From positions 54,978 to 118,977 of the forward strand of contig NZ_PKOJ01000010.1 of the NCBI RefSeq assembly GCF_002860325.1: 64,000 nucleotides of DNA. The letters run 5' to 3'. The position numbers were made by a program, and so were the translations under genes. The stretch comes from Neptunicoccus cionae. GTDB taxonomy: Bacteria > Pseudomonadota > Alphaproteobacteria > Rhodobacterales > Rhodobacteraceae. The notes beneath the pieces were generated by a model. That model was not told the origin of the DNA, did no database searches, and saw nothing but the letters and a program-made list of their open reading frames with translations. Below are positions 57,232 to 64,000 of the stretch, in pieces. Every line of letters starts with the position of its first letter. Positions within the stretch are counted from its first letter, which is position 1.

Positions 57232-58515
57232 TCAAAACAGGATGCCCGGAAGTTCGGTAATCAGAGCAGGGAAGAGAACAAGTAGAAGCAGCACGCCAAC
57301 CATCACACCAAGGAAAGGGATCAGGTATTTGAACGATGCGCTAAGCGAGATTTCACCAACCCGGCATGCGGCCATCAGGTCGATACCGAGTGGCGGAGTA
57401 TTGGCACCAACAGCCAGATTTATGGTCAACAGGATGCCGAAATAGACCGGATCTATGCCATAGTGGCCAAGGATCGGCAGGAACACCGGAGCGAGGATCA
57501 GAATAATCGCAATACTTTCCATGAAGGTGCCAAGGATCAACAGGACCGCCATCATCATCAAAAGCGCGACGGTTGCATTTTCCGTGGCCTGCGTGATGCC
57601 GTTTACAGCCATCTGTGGCACTTGTTCCGCTGCCAGAATCCAGCCAAAGACAGAGGCCGCCGCGATCACCAACAGGATCACGCCGGTCATCTCGGTGGTT
57701 TCGCGCAAAAGCCGCATCAAGGTTGAAAGCGACAGAGCACGATAGACAAACACTCCGATAAACAGCGCGTAGGCCACACCGATCCCCGCGGCCTCTGTCG
57801 GGGTAAAGATGCCAAGGCGGATACCGCCCACGATGATAATCGGGGCGAGCATGGCAAGGATTGATCCCTTTGCCGCGCGGCCCAGTTCTCCCCATGAAAA
57901 TGGCTCCCCGCCCTGCCAGCCATTGCGGCGGGAGATCCACCAGGCGACAAGCATCAGGCCGAGGCCGAGCAGGATACCAGGCACGATCGCAGCGACAAAA
58001 AGCTGGCCGATAGAGCTGTTGGTAGCGGTGCCGTAGACGATCAATACGATTGACGGCGGGATGACCGTGCCCAGCGATCCGGCACAGCCCAACGCAGAAG
58101 CCGAAAAGCCCGGCGCATAGCCCTGATCCTTCATCGCAGGCAACATCATTGTGCCAATGGCCACCACGTCGGCCACGCCGGAGCCCGAAAGCGAACCGAA
58201 CATCATACAGGCAATGATCATCACCATTGCCAAGCCGCCAGTGCGCCGCCCAATCAGGGCAGAACACAGCGCGATGATCCGCGGCGCAAGTCCGCCATGG
58301 ACCATAAGCAAACCCGCCAGCAGGAACAGTGGAATTGCCAGCAAGGTAAAACTGTTGATCCCCGCGACTGCGCGTTGCGCAACCACAATCAAAGGTGCGG
58401 TATCGGCAATCAGAAGGTAGATCATCGAAGACAGGCCGAGGGCCACAGCGATGGGCGCGTCAAGCAGCACCAGCACCAAAAAGACCACAAGAAGCAAGGC
58501 AAGAGCGAGGCTCAT
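57232..58515 (-). CDS. dctM: TRAP transporter large permease (DctM)
   Basis: A 427-residue inner-membrane protein with about 12-13 hydrophobic segments that forms the transport channel of a TRAP importer driven by the sodium or proton gradient. Family segments include FLLAGLLMVHGG, LSGSGVADVVAIGTMMLPAM and ATNSSIGQLFVAAIVPGILLG. The start MSLALALLLVVFLVL at 58513-58515 overlaps the DctQ stop by four bases; the frame further upstream belongs to no known family. Confidence 0.94.
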   Translation of the reverse strand: MSLALALLLVVFLVLVLLDAPIAVALGLSSMIYLLIADTAPLIVVAQRAVAGINSFTLLAIPLFLLAGLLMVHGGLAPRIIALCSALIGRRTGGLAMVMIIACMMFGSLSGSGVADVVAIGTMMLPAMKDQGYAPGFSASALGCAGSLGTVIPPSIVLIVYGTATNSSIGQLFVAAIVPGILLGLGLMLVAWWISRRNGWQGGEPFSWGELGRAAKGSILAMLAPIIIVGGIRLGIFTPTEAAGIGVAYALFIGVFVYRALSLSTLMRLLRETTEMTGVILLVIAAASVFGWILAAEQVPQMAVNGITQATENATVALLMMMAVLLILGTFMESIAIILILAPVFLPILGHYGIDPVYFGILLTINLAVGANTPPLGIDLMAACRVGEISLSASFKYLIPFLGVMVGVLLLLVLFPALITELPGILF

Positions 58516-58985
58516 GAGCGGCCTCCTTTCAGGATCAGGCCCAGCAGTGCAAATCCGCAGCAAACCGGCAAAGAAAGATAAAATATTCCGACGGGCAGCG
58601 AGAGAGCCGTGGTCTGATGCGACCATGTAATCTGGGTCAGATTCCATCCGGTCCATATGAACACTGCAAGGAAAGCAAAGGTCGCCAGCCAAGCCAGAAC
58701 GGCAAAAAACCGACGCAACGGCGCGGGCATCCTCACCAGATCAAGCAGTCCCGCGCGGAAATGGGATCCGCGCACAAAGCCCGAGATTGCCCCCACAAAG
58801 GTCAGCCAGACCAGCGCCATGCGTGGCAGTTCCTCGGCCCAGCGCGGGGTGGACGAAAACAGGTAGCGCGAGATGACAACGTAAACGACCATCGCCGCAA
58901 ACCCCGCCACCAGCGCCGCGCCAACCCAGCGCGCCGCACGGTCAATAACTGTGGCCGCGCGCAGCGACCCGCTTCCAAGTGTCAT
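58512..58985 (-). CDS. dctQ: TRAP transporter small permease (DctQ)
   Basis: A 157-residue membrane protein with four hydrophobic segments, the usual DctQ layout. WAEELPRMALVWLTFVGAISGFVRGSHFRAG is the family core, with E and H residues seen in most DctQ proteins. The ATG at 58983-58985 overlaps the cupin stop by four bases. Confidence 0.92.
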   Translation of the reverse strand: MTLGSGSLRAATVIDRAARWVGAALVAGFAAMVVYVVISRYLFSSTPRWAEELPRMALVWLTFVGAISGFVRGSHFRAGLLDLVRMPAPLRRFFAVLAWLATFAFLAVFIWTGWNLTQITWSHQTTALSLPVGIFYLSLPVCCGFALLGLILKGGRS

Positions 58986-59356
58986 GGTTTCAGAAATCCT
59001 TCCGGTCCGCGGCAGAGCATGCATTCGTCGCAATAAGCCGCAACAACCACCCATTCGTCCGAAATCACCTCTACCGTGTGGTCCAGACCGGGGGGCAGGC
59101 GCACGGCAGTGCCTTCGGTCATGTGGTATTCCTCGCCCGCCGCCCGCAGGATCGCCTCGCCTTTCAGCGTAAGTGTTACCTCGTCACGGGGGTGGCTGTG
59201 GGCGGTGGATTTCGCACCCTTCCTGCCGGTGGTCACAGAGAGCTTGATAAAGCCTTCACCGCGCGCAGCAGGTGAGAAAAGTACCTTCTGCGAAAAGTCG
59301 TAAAGTTGCACCGGTTCCACCGATGCAACTTCTGTTATTTCAGGACGCAGGGTCAT
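58982..59356 (-). CDS. Small cupin protein between TRAP genes
   Basis: A 124-residue single cupin barrel. Metal-type residues are in STAHSHPRDEVTLTLKGEA (about 50-68, H and E ligands) and LPPGLDHTVEVISDE (about 87-101). A short C-terminal CDECMLC cluster is notable. It is coupled by 4-base overlaps to dctP upstream and dctQ downstream, so it is made with the importer. It could be an isomerase or ligand-binding protein for the imported compound. No precise role can be read. Confidence 0.8.
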   Translation of the reverse strand: MTLRPEITEVASVEPVQLYDFSQKVLFSPAARGEGFIKLSVTTGRKGAKSTAHSHPRDEVTLTLKGEAILRAAGEEYHMTEGTAVRLPPGLDHTVEVISDEWVVVAAYCDECMLCRGPEGFLKP

Positions 59357-60342
59357 TTGCGATAGGTGTTCAGAATAGTCAAAAGCTCTTCGCCATAGAC
59401 ATCCTTCTGGCTTTCCCAGATCGGCTCGACTGCTGCGATAAAGGCGGCTTTGTCGACCTCGTTGAACTGCATGCCTTTTGCTTCAAGCTGTGCGATCAGC
59501 TCGTCATTGGCAGCGGCAACCATGTCACGCTGTTTCAGGCCCCAGGATGTGGCGGCTTCCATGACGATCGCCTGATCGCCGGAAGAGATCTTGTCCCAGA
59601 CCGATTTTGACATGGTGAGGGTCGCAGCACCCCAGATGTGTTCGGAGAGAGAAACGTATTTCTGTACTTCGAAGAAAGACGCCGAATAAATGATTGCCAG
59701 CGGGTTTTCCTGCGCATCGAACAGGCCTTGTTGCAGCGCGGAATAAAGCTCGCCGAAAGACAGGGGCGCAGGTTCCGCACCCAGACCTTCGAAGGTTGCC
59801 AGCCGCACTTTGTCCGGTGTCACACGGATTTTCAAACCGGCGAGATCTTCAGGCTTTTCAACGGGGCGAACATTGTTAGTAATGTTGCGGAAACCGTTTT
59901 CCCACCAGCCCAGAACCTTTATGCCCTTGGCGTCAAGCATATCGCCCAGCGCGGCTCCCAGATCACCGTCGAGCGCCGCAAAGGCCTGATCCCGAGCACC
60001 CCAAGCATAAGGCATTTCAATGATGCCCATGCGCGGTTCAATACCTTGGAACGATCCCGAGCCGATCAGGCCGGCTTGCACAGACCCGAATTGCAGACCT
60101 TCGATAACTTCTTTCTCGCTGCCAAGCTGTCCCGAAGGGAAAACCTCGATAGCGACGCGCCCTTCCGTGCGGCTTTTGACCTCTTCTGCGAAACCGGTCG
60201 CGGCAGTGTGCCAGCTGTGGCTTTCCGGCAGGACGTGACCCAAGCGGATCGTCACGTCGGCGGCCAGAGCGGCAACCGGCACGAAGGCCGCGAGGCTGGC
60301 AGCCAGCAGGCCGCCCTTGATTAGGGTAATGGGGGATTTCAT
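59353..60342 (-). CDS. dctP: TRAP transporter substrate-binding protein (DctP)
   Basis: A 329-residue periplasmic protein with a signal peptide (about 1-28, ending VAALAAD). The mature protein begins VTIRLGHVLPESHSW, and has the family arginine in GLKIRVTPDK (about 168-177), which contacts substrate carboxylates. DctP proteins usually carry organic acids. It is the first gene of the TRAP/amidohydrolase/OCD operon. The 262-base gap upstream shows no gene I can support. Confidence 0.93.
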   Translation of the reverse strand: MKSPITLIKGGLLAASLAAFVPVAALAADVTIRLGHVLPESHSWHTAATGFAEEVKSRTEGRVAIEVFPSGQLGSEKEVIEGLQFGSVQAGLIGSGSFQGIEPRMGIIEMPYAWGARDQAFAALDGDLGAALGDMLDAKGIKVLGWWENGFRNITNNVRPVEKPEDLAGLKIRVTPDKVRLATFEGLGAEPAPLSFGELYSALQQGLFDAQENPLAIIYSASFFEVQKYVSLSEHIWGAATLTMSKSVWDKISSGDQAIVMEAATSWGLKQRDMVAAANDELIAQLEAKGMQFNEVDKAAFIAAVEPIWESQKDVYGEELLTILNTYRK

Positions 60343-60604
60343 TTTTAGTTTCTCCTGTTGAACAGCAATTCCCGCAGAAGAAATACCGAACGCGATTTTC
60401 GCGCAAATAGGCCCAGACTATGATTGATACAGTTTTTCTGAATACCCGAGCGGCTGCGTTTTGCATGTGCAGCTCTCACAGTTTCTTGAGGAGGGATGCG
60501 GAACCATTCCCCTGTTCACAAGTTACCTCAGGACCGGTGATCATGCTGGCGGTCCCGCCGGCATGACCATCCCATGGAAATACACGCACAAAAGGCGATA
60601 TGTT

Positions 60605-61282
60605 ATGAAAATCCTTATGGTACTCACCTCCCACGACAAACTTGGCGACACAGGTAATAAAACCGGCTTCTGGCTTGAGGAATTTGCCGCCCCTTATTAC
60701 GTGTTCAAAGACGCAGGAGCGGAGATCACCCTTGCCTCCCCCAAGGGCGGGCAACCCCCGCTTGACCCTTCCAGTGACTCGGAAGACGCGCAAACAGACG
60801 CCACAAAACGGTTTAAGGGCGACGACGCCGCGCAAAAGGAACTCGCCAATACCAAGGTTCTTTCTGAGGTGTCGGCTGACGGATTTGACGCGATTTTCTA
60901 TCCGGGCGGTCATGGTCCGTTGTGGGATCTGGCAGAGGACGCAGACAGCGCCCGTCTGATCGAGACATTTGCCAGCAGCGACCGCCCTGTCGGCGCGGTC
61001 TGTCACGCTCCGGCAGTATTCAAACACACCAAGGGATCAGACGGCAAACCGCTCGTTTCCGGGCGCAAGGTAACGGGCTTCACCAATAGCGAGGAAGAAG
61101 GCGTCGGCCTGACGGACGTGGTGCCGTTCCTTGTGGAAGACATGCTGAAATCCAACGGCGGCGACTATCACAAAGGGGACGACTGGGCATCCTTTGTCGT
61201 CACCGACGGCAAACTGGTCACAGGCCAGAACCCCGCATCCTCGGAAGAAGCGGCGGAACGCTTGCTCGCGCTATTGTCGTAA
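60605..61282 (+). CDS. DJ-1/PfpI family protein (Hsp31-like type 1 glutamine amidotransferase domain)
   Basis: A 225-residue protein with the DJ-1/PfpI nucleophile elbow AVCHAPAVF (C133, H134), E26 as the conserved acid in GFWLEEFAAP and a YPGGHGPLWDL loop (about 99-109). Family members include chaperone Hsp31, glyoxalase III and protein deglycases; the sequence favours the Hsp31/glyoxalase-III-like branch (GNKTGFWLEE, SPKGG). The ATG at 60605 fits the family; the frame continues upstream. It is likely a stress or aldehyde-detoxifying protein. Confidence 0.87.
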   Translation: MKILMVLTSHDKLGDTGNKTGFWLEEFAAPYYVFKDAGAEITLASPKGGQPPLDPSSDSEDAQTDATKRFKGDDAAQKELANTKVLSEVSADGFDAIFYPGGHGPLWDLAEDADSARLIETFASSDRPVGAVCHAPAVFKHTKGSDGKPLVSGRKVTGFTNSEEEGVGLTDVVPFLVEDMLKSNGGDYHKGDDWASFVVTDGKLVTGQNPASSEEAAERLLALLS

Positions 61283-61294
61283 GCCTTTACCAAG

Positions 61295-61317
61295 GCGGAG
61301 GGCGCCCAGCCCTCCGC
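61295..61317 (+). terminator. Hairpin after the DJ-1/PfpI gene
   Basis: A perfect nine-base stem: GCGGAGGGC (61295-61303) and GCCCTCCGC (61309-61317) with a five-base loop, starting 12 bases after the stop. It is followed by AGTTTA, so the T run is short. The remaining bases to infA (about 220) hold no gene I can support. Confidence 0.65.
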
Positions 61318-61537
61318 AGTTTACGGGATTCGCCCGCCTGCCCTGCTGGCAAGCAGCCAAATGACTAAAATTTACCCGCCGTTTTCCGAAAAACCTTTAC
61401 AACTGTGCGTTTTATAGCACCGAAGGGCGGAGTCTTCGTCCCGCGCAAGCCTTTTCGCTTGATATTTTGCTGCTTTCGGATCATGTACCCCCGCATGAAT
61501 GGCGGCCACCCTATTGGCCACCAATACTGGAGAAAAC

Positions 61538-61756
61538 ATGGCTAAAGAAGAACTTCTCGAATTCGATGGTGTCGTTGTCGAGCTTCTGCCGAATGCGACA
61601 TTTCGGGTAGAGCTGGAAAACGGCCATGAAATTATTGCTCACACTGCCGGCAAGATGCGCAAGAACCGCATCCGTGTTCTGGCAGGGGATAAGGTACAGG
61701 TGGAAATGACCCCCTATGACCTGACCAAAGGGCGTATCAACTATCGCTACAAGTAA
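61538..61756 (+). CDS. infA: Translation initiation factor IF-1
   Basis: 72-residue S1/OB-fold initiation factor that binds the 30S A site. The sequence [20 protein letters not shown] through the [12 protein letters not shown] end is canonical. It leads the group infA - maf - RNase E/G - yacG, a common alphaproteobacterial arrangement. Confidence 0.98.
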   Translation: MAKEELLEFDGVVVELLPNATFRVELENGHEIIAHTAGKMRKNRIRVLAGDKVQVEMTPYDLTKGRINYRYK

Positions 61757-61776
61757 TCCGCCGTGCGTTTGACCGC

Positions 61777-62337
61777 ATGAGGCTGATACTCGGATCTGCC
61801 AGCCCCCGCAGGCTGGACCTGCTGGCGCAGATTTCCATCGCGCCGGCAGAAGTGCGCCCCGCTGACATTGACGAAACACCGCTAAGGGACGAAACACCCC
61901 GCGCCTATGTCCGCAGGCTTGCCGTGGCCAAGGCCGAAGCGATCACGCTGCAAACCGGCGAGGTCGTGCTCTGCGCTGATACCACCGTTGCCCTTGGCCG
62001 CCGCATCATGGAAAAACCCCGTGACCGCGCCGAGGCCGGAAAGTTTCTTACTTTATTGTCTGGCCGCCGCCATCAGGTCATCACCGGCGTTGCCGTGCGC
62101 TCTAACGACCGTCTGATCCACCGCGCCGTTATGACCCGCGTTAGCTTCAAGCGCATCTCGGACAGCGAAATGACCGCATATCTCGACAGTGACGAATGGC
62201 AGGGCAAAGCTGGTGGCTACGGCATTCAAGGCCGCGCCGCTGCTTTGATCCCTGCGATCAACGGCTCTTACTCAAACGTGGTCGGGCTGCCTCTGGCGGA
62301 AACCGCCGCCATGCTATCAGGATTTGGAATACGATGA
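61777..62337 (+). CDS. maf: Maf-like nucleoside triphosphate pyrophosphatase
   Basis: A 186-residue Maf/Ham1-fold protein. It starts MRLILGSASPRRLDLL and has DETPRAYVRRLAVAKA (about 38-53) and LCADTTVALG (about 68-77), where the conserved aspartate lies. Maf proteins cleave modified or canonical NTPs such as dTTP, UTP or m7GTP. It is coupled to the RNase E/G gene by ATGA. The subtype is not assigned. Confidence 0.92.
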   Translation: MRLILGSASPRRLDLLAQISIAPAEVRPADIDETPLRDETPRAYVRRLAVAKAEAITLQTGEVVLCADTTVALGRRIMEKPRDRAEAGKFLTLLSGRRHQVITGVAVRSNDRLIHRAVMTRVSFKRISDSEMTAYLDSDEWQGKAGGYGIQGRAAALIPAINGSYSNVVGLPLAETAAMLSGFGIR

Positions 62338-63383
62338 GAAAAGGCCGGCTAGTTATTCTGGACCAGATTGAGGGCCGCGATTGCGCCGCCCTGATCGACG
62401 ATGGCATTTTAACCGATCTGCTGGTTGATCCGGCCCGGGATAACTCCCCCCGCCCCGGCGCAATTTACCGCGCCGTGACCCAGCGCCCGATGAAAGGCCA
62501 GAGCGGCATGATGCTGGACCTTGGCAACGGGCAGACGGGCTATTTGCGGCAGGCCAAAGGCATCCCACCGGGCCAGACCATGCTGGTTCAGGTCTCCACC
62601 CATGCCGAGGGCTCCAAAGCCGCGCCAGTCTCTCCCAAGCTGTTGTTTAAAAGCCGGTATTGCATCGTCACACCGGACGCGCCCGGGTTGAACATCGCCC
62701 GCAAAATCCGCGATGAAGACGAACGGGACCGCCTGCTGGAAATCGCCCATGACGCGCTGGAAGATGCGGATGAAAGTCTGGGACTGATTGTCCGTTCTGT
62801 GGCTGACGGTGTTGCGGATGACGCCATCCATGACGACATCAGCGCCATGCGCGAAGCTGCCGAATCCGTCCTGCGCGAAGCCGGCGGCCCCCCTGCCCTG
62901 ATTCGCCCCGCGGAAACGGCCCATCAGGTGGCATGGCGCGAATGGGTCGACCCCGATCCCGATGAGGTTATGCAGGAACACGGCGGGCTGGAACTGCTCG
63001 GCTTTCGCGATGCAATCGACGATCTGCTTGCTCCGCCTGCACGGCTGTCCGGGGGCGCGTGGATGGCCATAGAACCCACCAGCGCTCTGGTAGCGGTGGA
63101 TGTGAACACAGGCGCGGACACCTCCTTTGCTGCTGGTTTGAAGGCAAATTTGGCCGCTGCAAGGGATCTGCCACGCCAGTTGCGCCTGCGCGGTCTCGGC
63201 GGGCAAATTGTCGTGGATTTTGCCCCCATGCCCCGCAAAGACCAGCGGCAGGTCGAACAGGCCCTCCGCGCCGGATTCCGCGCTGATGGCATCGAAACCG
63301 CACTGGTCGGCTGGACCGGACTTGGCCATTTCGAACTCCAACGCAAACGCGAACGCCTGCCACTGAAAGAGGTGCTGTCCTGA
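62334..63383 (+). CDS. Ribonuclease E/G family protein
   Basis: A 349-residue catalytic-type RNase E/G protein. The two metal-binding aspartates are D256 in AVDVNTGAD and D295 in IVVDFAPM, matching the family DVNSG and DFIDM positions. The zinc-link CPxC of full RNase E is absent and the S1-like region is short, so it is the compact alphaproteobacterial form found between maf and yacG. The ATG at 62334 overlaps the maf stop. A role in rRNA or mRNA processing is likely but unproven. Confidence 0.88.
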   Translation: MRKGRLVILDQIEGRDCAALIDDGILTDLLVDPARDNSPRPGAIYRAVTQRPMKGQSGMMLDLGNGQTGYLRQAKGIPPGQTMLVQVSTHAEGSKAAPVSPKLLFKSRYCIVTPDAPGLNIARKIRDEDERDRLLEIAHDALEDADESLGLIVRSVADGVADDAIHDDISAMREAAESVLREAGGPPALIRPAETAHQVAWREWVDPDPDEVMQEHGGLELLGFRDAIDDLLAPPARLSGGAWMAIEPTSALVAVDVNTGADTSFAAGLKANLAAARDLPRQLRLRGLGGQIVVDFAPMPRKDQRQVEQALRAGFRADGIETALVGWTGLGHFELQRKRERLPLKEVLS

Positions 63384-63568
63384 TGAGTAGCTGCCCGATC
63401 TGCGACAAGGAAACCGACCCGAAATACCGCCCCTTCTGCTCCAAACGTTGCGCAGATGTAGATCTGGGGAAATGGCTGAGCGGAAGCTACATGATTCCAG
63501 GCGGAAATACGGATGAGGAAGACGGATTTTCATCTGATACAACGCCGGATGAGCCAAAAATTCATTAA
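63383..63568 (+). CDS. yacG: DNA gyrase inhibitor YacG-type zinc protein
   Basis: A 61-residue zinc protein. The CPIC and FCSKRC motifs give C4, C7, C19 and C23, followed by DLGKWLSGSYMIPG as in YacG, which inhibits gyrase by binding GyrB. The acidic C-terminal tail ends EPKIH. Its ATG shares a base with the RNase E/G stop (TGATG). Confidence 0.93.
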   Translation: MSSCPICDKETDPKYRPFCSKRCADVDLGKWLSGSYMIPGGNTDEEDGFSSDTTPDEPKIH

Positions 63569-63653
63569 GGCGCAAGAAAGCACTTGCCACCCCAGCCAGC
63601 CTATCCTAAAACGCCCCGACCCACGAAAGGCCAAGCGATCTTTCGAAACCCGT

Positions 63654-63728
63654 GCCCGGGTAGCTCAGGGGTAGAGCAGTGGATTGAAAATCCTCGTGTC
63701 GGTGGTTCGATTCCGCCCCCGGGCACCA
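63654..63728 (+). tRNA. tRNA-Phe (anticodon GAA)
   Basis: A 75-base cloverleaf: acceptor GCCCGGG/CCCGGGC, D arm GCTC...GAGC, anticodon loop TTGAAAA with GAA at positions 34-36, T arm GGTGG TTCGATT CCGCC, and an encoded CCA end. The anticodon stem has one T-T mismatch (second pair). It lies 85 bases after yacG; the final 272 bases of the window after it contain no gene I can support. Confidence 0.96.
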
Positions 63729-64000
63729 TTTTGCAATCTGACCTTGCAAGCTCATCCAAGTATCTGAACGGCAAGGTAGTTTTTGGGGTTCGAAGCCCCT
63801 CTTTTCGGCAGACATCCAGCTTTTCACAAAATACAAGTTTTAGCACCACCATTCTTACCTTATACGACCCATTTCTCCATACTTCGCAAGGGTTTGACAG
63901 AAATTGGTTGAGCTGCTCCCCATTTGTCGGACAGGATCTGGCGTAAATTAAGCTACTCTCTGCTCCTGCTGATCGGGTTGTGTTCTGTCATTTCTCAGCC

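Noticed and set aside
55811..57445. 544-codon open frame antisense to the AllC-like hydrolase and neighbours
   Set aside because: Crosses three real genes on the other strand and has no recognisable domain.
63731..63749. TTGCAA-N7-TTGCAA inverted repeat after the tRNA as a terminator
   Set aside because: Only six bases per arm, no T run follows, and TTGCAA is self-complementary, so the match is weak evidence.
63601..63852. Open frame on the minus strand across the tRNA-Phe gene (83 codons, containing GGGIEPPTRGFSIHCSTPELPG-like sequence)
   Set aside because: It is the familiar false translation of a tRNA gene; the cloverleaf explains the DNA and the frame has no independent support.

Overview
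The window looks like a stretch of the main chromosome of an alphaproteobacterium of the Rhodobacterales (Roseobacter group). This rests on GC-rich coding sequence, the run ubiE/ubiB - mutM - enoyl-CoA hydratase - rpsT - dnaA - dnaN - recF - gyrB, fused FAD oxidoreductase/GcvT enzymes, TRAP and polyamine-type ABC transporters, a GAAC-N7-GAAC LexA box of the alphaproteobacterial kind, and a dense cluster of GANTC (CcrM) sites next to dnaA. No species name can be supported. I see no insertion sequence, prophage or CRISPR array. Nearly all DNA is coding, and many genes are joined by 1- or 4-base stop/start overlaps.

Layout. 1-3964 (minus): rluA, dapE, a GNAT acetyltransferase, a DUF2064 glycosyltransferase and the 5' part of rnr. 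4070-6066 (plus): an NTF2-like protein and an RTX metalloprotease. 6114-13955 (minus): a tight seven-gene operon with an XRE-cupin regulator, GFA protein, LysE exporter, two FAD/GcvT demethylases, a homocysteine S-methyltransferase and a PNPOx-like flavoprotein. It reads as a pathway for a methylated amine such as betaine or dimethylglycine, with a palindromic operator at its head. 14116-21059: Crp/Fnr regulator, imuB with its own LexA box, MFS transporter, yaaA, recQ. 21184-24994 (plus): a lipid A/Kdo operon (acyltransferase, waaA, a sialyltransferase-like GT29 protein, kdsD). 25014-32477: YciI, an EamA permease, a rhodanese, an amidohydrolase and a potABCD-type transporter.

32671-36884 holds an MBL hydrolase, ubiB, ubiE and mutM. 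36959-47421 is the replication-initiation neighbourhood: enoyl-CoA hydratase, rpsT with promoter and terminator, a roughly 400-base GANTC-rich gap that is the best oriC candidate, a rhodanese apparently co-transcribed with dnaA, dnaA, an SGNH lipoprotein, dnaN, recF, a VOC protein, a LysE exporter and gyrB. 47489-60342 is a catabolic region: a dipeptide-type ABC transporter with RidA and RraA, a divergent LysR regulator, and an operon of TRAP transporter, cupin, AllC-like amidohydrolase and ornithine-cyclodeaminase-like reductase. The right end has a DJ-1/PfpI protein, the infA - maf - RNase E/G - yacG group and tRNA-Phe(GAA).

The most unusual items are the GT29-like protein between the Kdo transferase and the Kdo-pathway isomerase, the seven-gene demethylation operon with its nested inverted repeats, the GANTC cluster before dnaA, and an SOS-box-driven imuB without its usual partners. 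No computation or database search was possible. Assignments rest on reading motifs, overlaps and gene order.
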